DNA of 64,000 nucleotides. Source: Burkholderia sp. NRF60-BP8. GTDB lineage: Bacteria > Pseudomonadota > Gammaproteobacteria > Burkholderiales > Burkholderiaceae. The notes under the pieces are model-generated. The model searched no databases and had not been told where the DNA came from. It saw only the letters and a list, made by a program, of their open reading frames with translations. Position numbers and translations under genes: made by a program. Numbering within the stretch: the first letter of the stretch is position 1; each line of letters begins with the position of its first letter. The stretch spans positions 2,480,001-2,544,000 of the forward strand of contig NZ_CP013373.1 of NCBI RefSeq assembly GCF_001522585.2, given 5' to 3'. Positions 1 to 9,316 of the stretch are shown here, one piece after another.

Positions 1-1616
1 TGCTCGGTCGTCAGCGCCGCGCCAAGCTCGCGCGCCATCGCGTAGATCGCGCCGGTGCGGCGCTCGCGGCGCTGCGCGACGCTCGCCTGGCGCGTGAGCG
101 TCGACGTCAGGTGGCTGATCACGAGCGACGTCAGCAGCATCCCGAAGAAGGTCAGCAGGTATTGCGTGTCGCTGACCGAGAACGACATGCGCGGCGGCAC
201 GAAGAAGAAATCGAACGCGGCCACCGACAGGAACGACTGCAGCACGCCCGGGCCGCGCCCGAGCCGCACGGCCGAAAACACCACGCCGAGCAGGTACAGC
301 ATCACGAGATTCGTGAGGTCCAGCCGCCCGGATACGACGCTCGCGACGACGGTGATCGCCGCACAGATCGCGGCCGCATACGCGTAATGGCGCGGCGGCG
401 AACGATGCGTGCCGAACTTCGCGAACGCATCGCGCCAGTCGCGCGCCCGCGCGTCGAGCGGCGCGGCGCGCGCCTCGTCGCTCGCGGACGCGCGAATCAG
501 CATCAGGTCGACGTCGCCCGCGCGTTCCGCCAGTTGCTCGCCGAACGGCCGCGCGAAGCGGCGCGCGAGCCCGACCTTCGGCGAGCCGCCCGCGACCAGC
601 TTCGATACGTTGCGCACCTTCGCATAGCCGATCAGCGCGGCGACCGCGTCGGCGCCGGCGAGCGTGGCCGTCTCCGCGCCGAGCTCGGCCGCGAGCTTCA
701 GCGCGTCGAGCGTGCGCTGCCGCCGCGCGTCGGGCAGCCGCTGCAGGCGCGGCGTCTCGACGTACACGGCGATCCAGTCGGCCTTCAGGCTCGCGGCCAG
801 GCGCGCCGCCGCGCGCACGAGCGTCGGCGCTTCGGCGCCCGGGCCGACGCACACGAGCAGCCGCTCGCGCGCCTGCCAGATGCGCTGGATCGACCGGTCG
901 GCGCGGTATTCGCGCATCTGCGCGTCGACGCGATCGGCCGTGCGCCGCAGCGCCAGCTCGCGCAGCGCGATCAGGTTGCCCTTGCGGAAGAAGTTGCGCA
1001 CCGCGCGCTCGGCCTGCTGCGCGAGATAGACCTTGCCGTCGCGCATGCGCTCGAGCAACTCCTCGGCCGGCAGGTCGACGAGCGTGACTTCGTCGGCCGC
1101 GTCGAACACGCGATCGGGCACGGTCTCCCACACGCGGATGCCCGTGATCGCGCCGACCACGTCGTTCAGGCTTTCGAGGTGCTGGACGTTGACGGTCGTA
1201 TACACGTCGATGCCCGCGTCGAGCAGCTCGTAGACGTCCTGCCAGCGCTTCAGGTGCCGGGCGCCCTGCACGTTCGAATGCGCGAGCTCGTCGACGAGGA
1301 TCAGTTGCGGCGCACGCGCGAGCGCGCCGTCCAGATCGAATTCGGCGAGCGTGCGGCCGCGATAGTCGAGGCGCGCGGGCGGCAGCACGTCGAGGCCGTC
1401 GAGCAGCGCGGCGGTCTCGCCGCGGCCGTGGGTCTCGACGATGCCGACGACGACGTCGACGCCTTCCTGCCGGCGCTGCCGCGCGGCCTGCAGCATCGCA
1501 TAGGTCTTGCCGACGCCGGCGGACGCGCCGAAGAAGATCTTGAGCTGGCCGCGCCGCTGCTTTTCTTCGTCTCGCTGCAGCTTGTCGAGAAGTTGGTCTG
1601 GATCGGGACGGTTCAT
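1..1616 (-). CDS. kdpD: Sensor histidine kinase KdpD, C-terminal part outside the window
   Basis: Potassium/turgor sensor kinase that phosphorylates the response regulator KdpE to switch on the kdp operon. The first 538 residues are visible. The start codon at 1616 opens a protein beginning MNRPDPDQLL. The N-terminal KdpD domain carries a Walker A motif (GASAGVGKT, residues 30-38). A USP-like domain follows at about 245-370, and hydrophobic segments of the DUF4118 membrane region at about 395-500. The dimerisation and ATPase domains lie beyond position 1. It is the last visible gene of the operon, 151 bases after kdpC; that gap holds two perfect hairpins. The frame stays open to the window edge, so this is an edge truncation and not a pseudogene. 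kdpE is expected just outside. Confidence 0.96.
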   Translation of the reverse strand, partial: MNRPDPDQLLDKLQRDEEKQRRGQLKIFFGASAGVGKTYAMLQAARQRRQEGVDVVVGIVETHGRGETAALLDGLDVLPPARLDYRGRTLAEFDLDGALARAPQLILVDELAHSNVQGARHLKRWQDVYELLDAGIDVYTTVNVQHLESLNDVVGAITGIRVWETVPDRVFDAADEVTLVDLPAEELLERMRDGKVYLAQQAERAVRNFFRKGNLIALRELALRRTADRVDAQMREYRADRSIQRIWQARERLLVCVGPGAEAPTLVRAAARLAASLKADWIAVYVETPRLQRLPDARRQRTLDALKLAAELGAETATLAGADAVAALIGYAKVRNVSKLVAGGSPKVGLARRFARPFGEQLAERAGDVDLMLIRASASDEARAAPLDARARDWRDAFAKFGTHRSPPRHYAYAAAICAAITVVASVVSGRLDLTNLVMLYLLGVVFSAVRLGRGPGVLQSFLSVAAFDFFFVPPRMSFSVSDTQYLLTFFGMLLTSLVISHLTSTLTRQASVAQRRERRTGAIYAMARELGAALTTE

Positions 1617-1689
1617 GCGTGAGGAAGGCGGAGCGCCCGGATGCGCGCGGGTACGAGCATTGTGGTTCCAAATCGCCGCAAAAGGCAAA

Positions 1690-1747
1690 GACGGCGCGCG
1701 CGCCGTCGGGAAAAGCGCATCCGGCGCGGTTCGGGCGCGCCGGATGC
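1690..1747 (-). terminator. Two consecutive perfect hairpins between kdpC and kdpD (possible attenuator)
   Basis: In the direction of kdp transcription, the first hairpin has a 12-bp perfect stem (1736-1747 with 1717-1728) and a 7-base loop, followed by GCTTTTCCC. The second (1690-1707) is an 18-base self-complementary sequence followed by a T-rich stretch. They sit between the structural genes and the sensor gene, so partial termination lowering kdpD expression relative to kdpFABC is plausible. The T-runs are short and interrupted, so this is an inference. Confidence 0.5.
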
Positions 1748-1767
1748 CGGTCGGTACGCGCGATCGG

Positions 1768-2349
1768 TCAGTGCGCAGCCTGCGCCGCGTCGAGCGCCAG
1801 GTTCAGCTTCAGCACGTTCACGCGCGGCTCGCCGAGCACGCCGAACTGGCGGCCCGTCGTGTTCGCGGCAACGAGTTGCGCGACCGCGTCCGGCGCCATG
1901 TTGCGGACCTTCGCGACGCGCTCGACCTGGTACGCGGCGGCGGCCGGCGTGATCTCCGGATCGAGGCCGCTCGCCGACGCCGTCACGAGATCGACCGGCA
2001 CCGGCTTCGACAGGTCGGTGCCGGCGTCGCGCAGCGCGGCGAGGCGCGCCTTCACCTGGTCGGCGAGCGACGGGTTCAGCGGGCCGAGGTTCGAGCCGCC
2101 GGAGCCGGCCGCGTTGTACGGCATCGGCGCGGTGGCCGACAGCCGGCCCCAGAAATACTTCGGCGCGTCGAACGGCTGGCCGATCAGCGCGGAGCCGACG
2201 ACCTTGCCGTCCTGTTCGATCAGGCTGCCGTTGGCCTGCGACGGGAACACGGCCTGACCGAACACGGTCATCGCGGCCGGGTAAGCGAGCCCCGTCACGG
2301 CGGTCAGGATGACGAACAGTACGACGAGCGGGCGAATCAACGATTTCAT
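1768..2349 (-). CDS. kdpC: Potassium-transporting ATPase subunit KdpC
   Basis: Small single-span subunit of the KdpFABC potassium pump, thought to help KdpB bind ATP and to stabilise the complex in the inner membrane. The 193-residue protein has one N-terminal transmembrane segment (about residues 7-27), then a periplasmic domain with family features such as the FGQAVFP stretch and a YFWGR segment. Its length is normal for the family. Translation starts at 2349 behind an AAGGAACC ribosome site. It follows kdpB by 39 bases, and that spacer is an exact tandem duplication. Confidence 0.97.
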   Translation of the reverse strand: MKSLIRPLVVLFVILTAVTGLAYPAAMTVFGQAVFPSQANGSLIEQDGKVVGSALIGQPFDAPKYFWGRLSATAPMPYNAAGSGGSNLGPLNPSLADQVKARLAALRDAGTDLSKPVPVDLVTASASGLDPEITPAAAAYQVERVAKVRNMAPDAVAQLVAANTTGRQFGVLGEPRVNVLKLNLALDAAQAAH

Positions 2350-2361
2350 GATGGTTCCTTC

Positions 2362-2389
2362 AGGTGCGGCCGGCTAGGTGCGGCCGGCT
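2362..2389. repeat. Perfect 14-bp tandem duplication between kdpB and kdpC
   Basis: The unit AGGTGCGGCCGGCT occurs twice without a gap (2362-2375 and 2376-2389). It fills most of the kdpB-kdpC spacer and ends inside the kdpB stop codon. It looks like a recent slippage duplication; no function is evident. Confidence 0.9.
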
Positions 2390-4473
2390 CAGGCCCAGCC
2401 GAGCGCGGCGAGCGTCATGTCGATCAGCTTGATGAACGGGAACGGCAGCAGCACGCCGCCGAGCCCGTAGACCAGCAGGTTGCGGCGCAGCAGCGACGCG
2501 GCGCCGAGCGGCCGGTAGGTCACGCCTTTCAGCGCGAGCGGAATCAGCGCGACGATGATCAATGCGTTGAAGATCACCGCCGACAGGATCGCGGACGCCG
2601 GCGAGCTCAGGTGCATGATGTCGAGCACGCGCAATTGCGGGTACGTCGTCACGAACGCGGCCGGAATGATCGCGAAGTACTTCGCGATGTCGTTCGCGAT
2701 CGAGAACGTGGTCAGCGACCCGCGCGTCATCAGCATCTGCTTGCCGATCTCGACGATCTCGATCAGCTTCGTCGGGTTCGAGTCGAGGTCGACCATGTTG
2801 CCGGCCTCCTTCGCCGCCTGCGTGCCGGTGTTCATCGCGACCGCGACGTCCGCCTGGGCGAGCGCCGGCGCGTCGTTGGTACCGTCGCCCGTCATCGCGA
2901 CGAGGCGCCCGGCCGCCTGGTGCTCGCGAATCGTCGCGAGCTTGGTTTCCGGCGTCGCTTCCGCGAGGAAATCGTCGACGCCCGCTTCCGCCGCGATCGC
3001 CGCGGCCGTCAGCCGGTTGTCGCCCGTCACCATCACGGTCTTGATGCCCATCTTGCGCAGCTCCGCGAAGCGCTCCTTGATGCCGCCCTTCACGATGTCC
3101 TTCAGCTCGATCACGCCGAGCACGCGCGCCGCCCCTTCCTGCAGGTCGGCCACGACGAGCGGCGTGCTGCCGCGGCGCGCGACGTCGTCCACCGCGCGGC
3201 GCACGTCTTCCGGAAAGCGGCTGCCGTGCGTCTCGACGTAGCGGCGAATCGCATCGGCCGCGCCCTTGCGGATTTCGCGGCCCGGCAGATCGACGCCGCT
3301 CATCCGCGTCTGCGCGGAAAAGCCGAGGAACGTCGCGTGCAGTTGCGCCATGTCGCGCTGGCGAATGTCGAAGCGCGCCTTCGCGAGCACGACGATGCTG
3401 CGGCCTTCCGGCGTTTCGTCGGCGAGCGACGACAGTTGGGCGGCATCGGCCAGCGCTTCCTCGGTCACGCCGGGCGCCGGCACGAACGTCGACGCCTGGC
3501 GGTTGCCGAGCGTGATCGTGCCGGTCTTGTCGAGCAGCAGCACGTCGACGTCGCCGGCCGCCTCCACCGCGCGCCCCGACGTCGCGATCACGTTCGCCTG
3601 CATCATCCGGCTCATCCCGGCCACGCCGATCGCGGACAGCAGGCCGCCGATCGTCGTCGGGATCAGGCACACGAGCAGCGCGACGAGCGCGGTGATCGTC
3701 ACCACGTGGCCGGCCTTCATCGCCTCGACCGAGAACATCGAGAACGGCAGCAGCGTCGCGGTCGCGAGCAGCATCACGATCGTCAGCGCGACGAGCAGGA
3801 TCGTCAGCGCGACTTCGTTCGGCGTCTTCTTGCGCTTCGCGCCTTCGACCATCGCGATCATCCGGTCGAGGAACGCCTCGCCCGGATTCGCGGTGACCTT
3901 CACGACGATCCAGTCCGACAGCACGCGCGTGCCGCCCGTCACCGACGAGAAGTCGCCGCCCGATTCGCGGATCACCGGCGCGGATTCGCCGGTGATCGCC
4001 GATTCGTCGACCGACGCGACGCCGTCGAGCACCTCGCCGTCGGCCGGGATCACGTCGCCGGTCTCGACGAGCACGACGTCGCCTTTACGCAGGTCGGACG
4101 CGGTCGTGATGCGGATCGGCGACTTCGGATGCGGCTCGTTGAGCTTCTTCGCCATCACGTCCTTCTTCGCGCTGCGCAGCGACGCGGCCTGCGCCTTCGA
4201 GCGCCCTTCCGCGAGCGCTTCGGCGAAGTTCGCGAACAGCACCGTGAACCATAGCCACAGCGCGACCGCGAGGATGAAGCCCGCGGGCGCCTCGGCCTGG
4301 CCGGCGAGCGCCGCGATCCACAGGATCGTGGTCAGGATGCTGCCGACGTACACGCAGAACATCACCGGGTTGCGCAACTGCGTGCGCGGCGTGAGTTTCT
4401 TGAACGAATCCACGATCGCCGGGCGCAGCAGCGCCGGATCGAACATGGACCGTGTTGCGGAATGTTGAGTCAT
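2389..4473 (-). CDS. kdpB: Potassium-transporting P-type ATPase catalytic subunit KdpB
   Basis: Catalytic subunit of the high-affinity potassium pump; it hydrolyses ATP through an aspartyl-phosphate to drive K+ uptake through KdpA. The protein has 694 residues, the usual length. Visible features are the actuator motif TGES (161-164), the phosphorylation motif DKTGTI with Asp315, the [11 protein letters not shown] hinge motif in the C-terminal half, and membrane segments near residues 36-90, 220-285 and the C-terminus. The start at 4473 is preceded by AGAGAT. It lies between kdpA (54-base gap) and kdpC (39-base gap), so one polycistronic message is expected. Confidence 0.98.
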   Translation of the reverse strand: MTQHSATRSMFDPALLRPAIVDSFKKLTPRTQLRNPVMFCVYVGSILTTILWIAALAGQAEAPAGFILAVALWLWFTVLFANFAEALAEGRSKAQAASLRSAKKDVMAKKLNEPHPKSPIRITTASDLRKGDVVLVETGDVIPADGEVLDGVASVDESAITGESAPVIRESGGDFSSVTGGTRVLSDWIVVKVTANPGEAFLDRMIAMVEGAKRKKTPNEVALTILLVALTIVMLLATATLLPFSMFSVEAMKAGHVVTITALVALLVCLIPTTIGGLLSAIGVAGMSRMMQANVIATSGRAVEAAGDVDVLLLDKTGTITLGNRQASTFVPAPGVTEEALADAAQLSSLADETPEGRSIVVLAKARFDIRQRDMAQLHATFLGFSAQTRMSGVDLPGREIRKGAADAIRRYVETHGSRFPEDVRRAVDDVARRGSTPLVVADLQEGAARVLGVIELKDIVKGGIKERFAELRKMGIKTVMVTGDNRLTAAAIAAEAGVDDFLAEATPETKLATIREHQAAGRLVAMTGDGTNDAPALAQADVAVAMNTGTQAAKEAGNMVDLDSNPTKLIEIVEIGKQMLMTRGSLTTFSIANDIAKYFAIIPAAFVTTYPQLRVLDIMHLSSPASAILSAVIFNALIIVALIPLALKGVTYRPLGAASLLRRNLLVYGLGGVLLPFPFIKLIDMTLAALGWA

Positions 4474-4527
4474 TGCGATCTCTTCAAGCTCTTCAGTCTT
4501 TTCAATGTGTCGCCATGCGGGCGCGCG

Positions 4528-6333
4528 TCACGCGCCCAGCCACATCATCAGGTGCTCGACGCCCGGGCCCAGCGCGAGCGCCGGCACGTAGGTCAGCGCA
4601 CCCACCAGCAGCACGGTGCCGAGCAGCAGCACGACGAACAGCGGGCCGTGGGTCGGCAGCGTGCCGCTCGTCGCCGCGATGCGTTTCTTCGCGGCGAGCG
4701 AGCCGGCGATCGCCAGCACCGGCACGATCGTGCCGAAGCGGCCGAACCACATCGCGATCGCGGTCATCCAGTTGTAGAACGGCGTGCCGACCGTCAGGCC
4801 CGCGAACGCGCTGCCGTTGTTGTTCGCGGCCGAGCTGAACGCATAGAGGATTTCCGAGAAGCCGTGCGGGCCGGGGTTCGCGATGCCGGCCTTGCCCGCG
4901 TCCGCCAGCACCGCGATCGACGTACCGACCAGCACGAGCAGCGGCGTGAGCAGCACGACGATCGACACCATCTTCATCTCGTACGACTCGATCTTCTTGC
5001 CCACGTATTCCGGCGTGCGGCCGATCATCAGGCCGGCGACGAACACCGCGAGCAGCGCGAACACGAGCATCCCGTAGAGGCCGGAGCCGACCCCGCCGTA
5101 GATCACCTCGCCCAGTTGCATCAGCAGCATCGGCACGAGGCCGCCGACCGGCGTCAGCGAATCGTGCATCGCGTCGACCGCGCCGCACGACGCGGCCGTC
5201 GTCGCGACCGTGAAGATGCCGGTCTGCGCGATCCCGAAGCGCGTTTCCTTGCCTTCCATGTTGCCGCCCGGCTGCAGCGCGCTCGCCGACTGGTCGACGT
5301 GCAGCGCGACGAGCGTCGGGTTGCCGGCCTGCTCGGCGCTCACCTCGACGCCGGTCGCGACCGCGAACGCGACCGTCATCGCCGCGAGCACCGCGATACC
5401 CTGCCGCCGGTCGCCGATCATCCGGCCGAACACGAGGCACAGCGCGGCCGGGATGATCAGGATCGCGAAGATCTGCACGAAGTTCGCGAACGGCGTCGGG
5501 TTCTCGTACGGATGCGCGGAGTTCGCGTTGAAGAAGCCGCCGCCGTTGGTGCCGAGCATCTTGATCGCTTCCTGCGACGCGACGGGGCCCATCGCGAGCG
5601 TCTGCTTCGTCAACGGGGTCGGCACCGTGACCGCGTTGCCCTTGTCGTCCTTCACCGGGTTGCCCTGCGCGTCGAGCTTCGGCGCCGCATAGGTGCTCGC
5701 CTGCAGCACCGGCACGTCCTGGTACGCCTTCAGGTTCTGCAGCACGCCCTGGCTCATCAGCAGCGCGGCGACGAGCGCGGCCATCGGCACGAGCACGTAC
5801 AGCGTCACGCGCGTCAGGTCGACCCAGAAGTTGCCGATGGTCTGCGCGGTGTGGCGCGCGAAGCCGCGGATCAGCGCGATCACGACGACGATGCCGGTCG
5901 CCGCCGACAGGAAGTTCTGCACGGTCAGGCCGAGCATCTGCGTCAGGTAGCTGACGGTCTGCTCGGGCGTGTAGTCCTGCCAGTTCGTGTTGGTGACGAA
6001 GCTGACGGCCGTGTTGAACGCGCCGTCGGCCGTCATCGCGCCGAACTGCTGCGGGTTGCCGGGCAGCAAGCCCTGCAGGCGCAGCAGCCCGTAGAGGAAC
6101 AGCACGCCGAGCGCGTTGAACGCGATCGTCGCGACCGCGTATTGCTTCCAGTTCATCTCGGTGCCGGCGTCGACGCCCGCGACGCGGTACAGCACACGTT
6201 CGAGCGGCCCGAACACGCGCACGACGCGCGCGCTGCCGTCCAGCACCGCGGTCAGATAGCGCGCGACCGGCACGGCCGCCGCCAGCAGCACGACGATGAA
6301 CAGCAGCGTCTGCAACAGGTTGTTCGCGTTCAT
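4528..6333 (-). CDS. kdpA: Potassium-transporting ATPase channel subunit KdpA
   Basis: Channel-like subunit that binds and conducts K+ in the KdpFABC complex. The protein begins [10 protein letters not shown] and has 601 residues, the normal size. It is strongly hydrophobic, with about ten membrane spans, and has selectivity-filter-like segments such as VTNTNWQ and [14 protein letters not shown]. The open frame extends further upstream, but the start at 6333 is chosen because it forms an ATGA overlap with the kdpF stop and gives the family N-terminus. Translational coupling to kdpF is likely. Confidence 0.97.
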   Translation of the reverse strand: MNANNLLQTLLFIVVLLAAAVPVARYLTAVLDGSARVVRVFGPLERVLYRVAGVDAGTEMNWKQYAVATIAFNALGVLFLYGLLRLQGLLPGNPQQFGAMTADGAFNTAVSFVTNTNWQDYTPEQTVSYLTQMLGLTVQNFLSAATGIVVVIALIRGFARHTAQTIGNFWVDLTRVTLYVLVPMAALVAALLMSQGVLQNLKAYQDVPVLQASTYAAPKLDAQGNPVKDDKGNAVTVPTPLTKQTLAMGPVASQEAIKMLGTNGGGFFNANSAHPYENPTPFANFVQIFAILIIPAALCLVFGRMIGDRRQGIAVLAAMTVAFAVATGVEVSAEQAGNPTLVALHVDQSASALQPGGNMEGKETRFGIAQTGIFTVATTAASCGAVDAMHDSLTPVGGLVPMLLMQLGEVIYGGVGSGLYGMLVFALLAVFVAGLMIGRTPEYVGKKIESYEMKMVSIVVLLTPLLVLVGTSIAVLADAGKAGIANPGPHGFSEILYAFSSAANNNGSAFAGLTVGTPFYNWMTAIAMWFGRFGTIVPVLAIAGSLAAKKRIAATSGTLPTHGPLFVVLLLGTVLLVGALTYVPALALGPGVEHLMMWLGA

Positions 6334-6422
6334 TCGATGTCCTCCGCGCGCAGCAGCGCAAAGACGAGATACGCGAACAGCAGCGCGGTGGACGCGCCCG
6401 CCAGCCAAAGCATCCAGGTCAT
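6330..6422 (-). CDS. kdpF: Potassium-transporting ATPase small subunit KdpF
   Basis: A 30-residue single-span peptide (MTWMLWLAG at the start, LLRAEDIE at the end) of the size and pattern of KdpF, which stabilises the KdpABC complex. Its start overlaps the stop of the preceding 35-residue ORF, and its own stop overlaps the kdpA start. The three frames are therefore chained by ATGA junctions. Most automatic gene finders would miss it because of its length. Confidence 0.9.
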   Translation of the reverse strand: MTWMLWLAGASTALLFAYLVFALLRAEDIE

Positions 6423-6526
6423 GCTCGCCCCCCGCGACCGTATTGCACGAGCTTCTCGCAACCGGCAACCAGACCGAGGATCAGCACGGTGAAAAGCACC
6501 AGGGCGCCGATGAATACCCCATCCAT
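6419..6526 (-). CDS. Unnamed 35-residue membrane peptide at the head of the kdp operon
   Basis: This frame begins [12 protein letters not shown] and ends YGRGGRA. It has one hydrophobic segment (about residues 4-24) ending in GLVAGCEKL and then a short basic tail. GGAG lies 9-10 bases before the ATG. The stop overlaps the kdpF start (ATGA). It is the first frame after the predicted kdp promoter. Coupling, ribosome site and amphiphilic composition argue that it is translated. From memory, similar short ORFs precede kdpF in other proteobacteria, but I know of no assigned function. It could be a regulator or accessory subunit of the pump, or a translational leader. Confidence 0.72.
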   Translation of the reverse strand: MDGVFIGALVLFTVLILGLVAGCEKLVQYGRGGRA

Positions 6527-6564
6527 TTTTGTGTTCTCCGTCGTCGAAATCAGACGACTGGAAC

Positions 6565-6627
6565 GTTATGGGAACGCACGTAAAGGGCGGGTCAAAGGTA
6601 TCGGGGCGGATATAAAAAACGTGTAAA
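6565..6627 (-). promoter_or_regulatory. kdp promoter with KdpE-like operator
   Basis: Read on the minus strand, TTTACA (6622-6627), a 5-base CGTTT spacer and TTTATA (6611-6616) form a T-rich direct-repeat-like box resembling the E. coli KdpE operator. Downstream, TTGACC (6590-6595) and CATAAC (6565-6570) are 19 bases apart and could serve as -35 and -10. A start near 6558 would place the box at about -53 to -69, close to its distance in E. coli. This is an AT-rich island in a GC-rich region. The operator assignment rests on similarity recalled from the known system. Confidence 0.6.
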
Positions 6628-6722
6628 CGCGAGGCGGGAGAAAAACTGAGGCGGGACGGGCGGCACCGCAGCGCCGCCCGCGAAGGCGCGTGCCGGCATG
6701 GCGCCGGCACGGAAAGGAACGG

Positions 6723-7697
6723 TCAGGGAACGAGAATCGTCGAGCCGGTGGTCTTGCGCGCTTCCAGATCCGCATGCGCGCGGCCGACTTCCGCGAGCGG
6801 ATAGCGCTGGTTGATGCTCGTCTTCACCTTGCCCGACAGGATCACGTCGAACAGCTCGGCGGCCGCCGCTTCGAGATCGGCGCGCTTCGCGATGTACGAG
6901 AACAGCGTCGGCCGCGTGAAGAACAGCGAGCCGCGCGACGAGAACTCCTTCGAGTCGATCGGCGGCAGCGGGCCGGACGCGTTGCCGAAGCTGACGAAGT
7001 AGCCGAGCGGCGCGAGGCTGTCGAGCGAGCCGACATAGGTGTCCTTGCCGATCGAATCGTAGACGACCGGCACGCCCGCGCCGTGGGTGATCTCCTTCAC
7101 GCGCTGCGTGAAGTTTTCGCGCGTGTAGACGACCGGGTGATCGCAGCCGTGCGCCTTCGCGAGTTCGGCCTTTTCGTCGGAGCCGACCGTGCCGATCACG
7201 GTCGCGCCGAGCGCCTTCGCCCACTGGCACACGAGCAGCCCGACGCCGCCGGCCGCCGCATGGATCAGGATCGTGTCGCCGGCCTTCACCGGGTACGTGC
7301 GACGCAGCAGATAATGCGCGGTCAGCCCCTGCAGCATCACCGACGCCGCATCGTCGTAGCCGATGCCGTCGGGCAGCTTCACGAGTTTCTCGGCCGGCAG
7401 CACGCGCTCCTGCGCATACGCGCCCGGCGGCTGCGCGACGTAGGCGACGCGATCGCCGACCTTCAGCGCGCTCACGCCGTCGCCGACGGCCGTCACTTCG
7501 CCGGCCGCCTCCATCCCGAGGCCCGCCGGCAGCGGCTGCGGATACAGGCCCGTGCGGAAATACACGTCGATGTAGTTGAGCCCGACCGCGTGCTGGCGGA
7601 TACGTACCTCGCCGGCCTTCGGCGCGTCGACGTCGACATCGACCCACTTCATCACGTCCGGGCCGCCCGGCTGGTCGTATCGGATTGCTTTCGGCAT
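6723..7697 (-). CDS. NADPH:quinone reductase, zinc-independent MDR family
   Basis: Predicted cytosolic one- or two-electron reductase of quinones or enones using NADPH, from the medium-chain dehydrogenase/reductase superfamily (QOR type). The protein begins MPKAIRYDQPGG and has 324 residues. It has an N-terminal GroES-like domain and a Rossmann domain with the dinucleotide motif AAAGGVG near residues 145-155. Zinc-binding cysteines are absent, as expected for the quinone oxidoreductase branch. The start at 7697 sits 7 bases after GAGGAG. It is transcribed away from upp, in line with mgsA and the SDR gene, but the 172-base gap suggests its own promoter. Confidence 0.9.
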   Translation of the reverse strand: MPKAIRYDQPGGPDVMKWVDVDVDAPKAGEVRIRQHAVGLNYIDVYFRTGLYPQPLPAGLGMEAAGEVTAVGDGVSALKVGDRVAYVAQPPGAYAQERVLPAEKLVKLPDGIGYDDAASVMLQGLTAHYLLRRTYPVKAGDTILIHAAAGGVGLLVCQWAKALGATVIGTVGSDEKAELAKAHGCDHPVVYTRENFTQRVKEITHGAGVPVVYDSIGKDTYVGSLDSLAPLGYFVSFGNASGPLPPIDSKEFSSRGSLFFTRPTLFSYIAKRADLEAAAAELFDVILSGKVKTSINQRYPLAEVGRAHADLEARKTTGSTILVP

Positions 7698-7869
7698 CGT
7701 TTTGCTCCTCGTCTGTCTGTCGGTCAGGGAAATCCGGATCGCCGATGCGCGCGCCGCACCGATTCGTACGGAAGCCGGCAGGCGCGCATGGCGACGCACG
7801 ATTCTCGCGCGTCGCCGCCGTCCGTGCATGGCCCTGCCGCCGGCAGGGACAATCGGCCGACGCCCGCGC

Positions 7870-8262
7870 CTAGCAAACGTCCTGCATGTTCCGCGCCAGA
7901 TCGTCGAGCAGCATCCGCGCGGTCGCGACGTTGGTCGCGACCGGCACGTCGTGCACGTCGCAGGCGCGCACGAGCGCGGTGATGTCGGGGTCGTGCGGCT
8001 GCGCGGTCATCGGATCGCGCAGGAACACGACGATGTCGACGCGGCCGTCGGCCAGTTCCGCGCCGATCTGCAGGTCGCCGCCGAGCGGCCCCGACAGCTT
8101 GCGCTCGACGTCGAGCCCGTGCGCGGCGGCGATACGGCCGCCCGTCGTGCCCGTCGCGACCAGCCGGCATTGCGCGAGCGTGTCGCGATACTGGCCCGCG
8201 AGCGCGACGATCTCGTCCTTCTTCGCGTCGTGCGCAATCAATGCGATGCGGGGTTTGCTCAT
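7870..8262 (-). CDS. mgsA: Methylglyoxal synthase
   Basis: Converts dihydroxyacetone phosphate to methylglyoxal and phosphate, a bypass of lower glycolysis used when sugar phosphates accumulate. The 130-residue protein begins [12 protein letters not shown]. It has the phosphate-binding TGTTGG motif and the SGPLGGD segment that holds the catalytic aspartate, and ends near the conserved NVATARMLL stretch. The length is typical for the short form. The start at 8262 is preceded by GGAAACGGAG. It follows the SDR gene by 65 bases on the same strand; the neighbouring oxidoreductases might deal with reactive carbonyls, but that is inference. Confidence 0.95.
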   Translation of the reverse strand: MSKPRIALIAHDAKKDEIVALAGQYRDTLAQCRLVATGTTGGRIAAAHGLDVERKLSGPLGGDLQIGAELADGRVDIVVFLRDPMTAQPHDPDITALVRACDVHDVPVATNVATARMLLDDLARNMQDVC

Positions 8263-8327
8263 CTCCGTTTCCTTCGTCGTTCGGTTGTTCGGTCGTTGTG
8301 TCGTGGTCGTGAATCGCAAAGCGCGGG

Positions 8328-9107
8328 TCAGAACGTGCCCGGATACGCGCCGCCGTCGAGCAGCCAGTTCTGCCCGGTGATGTAGCCGGCGTGCACGCTG
8401 CACAGAAATGCGCAGGCCGCGCCGAATTCGGCGCGCGTGCCGAGGCGCCCGGCCGGGATGTCCCGGGTGCGCCGCGCACGCATCTCGTCGACCGTCACGC
8501 CCTGCGCCTTCGCCGATGCGGCGAGCGTCGTCGCGATCCGGTCGGTGTCGAACAGCCCCGGCAGCAGGTTGTTGATCGTCACGCCCTGCCCCGCGACCTT
8601 GCGCGACAGCCCCGCGACGAAGCCGGTCAGCCCCGAGCGCGCGCCGTTCGACAGCGCCAGCACGTCGATCGGCGCCTTCACGGCCGAACTCGTGATGTTG
8701 ACGATCCGGCCGAAGCCGCGGCCGATCATCCCGTCGACGGTTGCCCGGATCAGCTCGATCGGCGTCAGCATGTTCGACTCGAGCGCGCGGATCCAGTCGT
8801 CGTGGGAGAAATCGCGGAAATCGCCGGGTGGCGGGCCGCCGGCATTCGTCACGAGAATGTCCGGCTGCGGGCACGCGGCGAGCGCGGCCGCGCGGCCGTC
8901 CGGCGTCGTGATGTCGCAGGCGACCGCCGTGACCGACACGTTCGCGCCGGCGCGGATCTCTTCCGCGGTTTCCTCCAGCGTGTCGCGCGTGCGCGCGACG
9001 ATCACGAGGTTCACGCCCTCCGCGGCCAGCGCTTCCGCGCAGCCGCGCCCGAGGCCCTTGCTCGCCGCGCACACGAGCGCGGTCTTTCCTTCAATGCCGA
9101 GATCCAT
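8328..9107 (-). CDS. Short-chain dehydrogenase/reductase (SDR family)
   Basis: NAD(P)-dependent oxidoreductase of unknown substrate, 259 residues, beginning [12 protein letters not shown]. The cofactor motif is visible near residues 14-22 (AASKGLGRG, a variant of TGxxxGxG), followed by NAGGPP near 89. In place of the usual YxxxK catalytic pair the sequence reads [20 protein letters not shown], so the tyrosine position appears changed to Leu/Ser (SNGARSG where YxxxK is expected). This is typical of a divergent 3-oxoacyl-ACP-reductase-like subgroup. I therefore do not name a reaction. The start was chosen for the canonical N-terminus; the frame is open further upstream. Confidence 0.85.
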   Translation of the reverse strand: MDLGIEGKTALVCAASKGLGRGCAEALAAEGVNLVIVARTRDTLEETAEEIRAGANVSVTAVACDITTPDGRAAALAACPQPDILVTNAGGPPPGDFRDFSHDDWIRALESNMLTPIELIRATVDGMIGRGFGRIVNITSSAVKAPIDVLALSNGARSGLTGFVAGLSRKVAGQGVTINNLLPGLFDTDRIATTLAASAKAQGVTVDEMRARRTRDIPAGRLGTRAEFGAACAFLCSVHAGYITGQNWLLDGGAYPGTF

Positions 9108-9316
9108 CGTCGCTTCCCTGGTGGCGCGCGTGCCGGCGCGGCCCCGCGTTGCCGCCGGCGGGCGGGCGAACGGGCGTGCGCGGCACGCGGATTGTCGTGA
9201 GACGTCGATAATATCCGGATCGCGTGGCGCGCCTTGGTAAAATTGCGGCCATCGGCGACGGCCGGCACGTGCCCGCCGCCGCCCCCGATCCCCTTTCGCC
9301 GCCAAGGCACCCCGTC

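Noticed and set aside
1507..4254. A 915-codon plus-strand frame opposite kdpB, kdpC and the start of kdpD
   Set aside because: Shadow frame of the kdp genes: Arg/His/Asp-rich, no motif, and it spans several well-supported genes.
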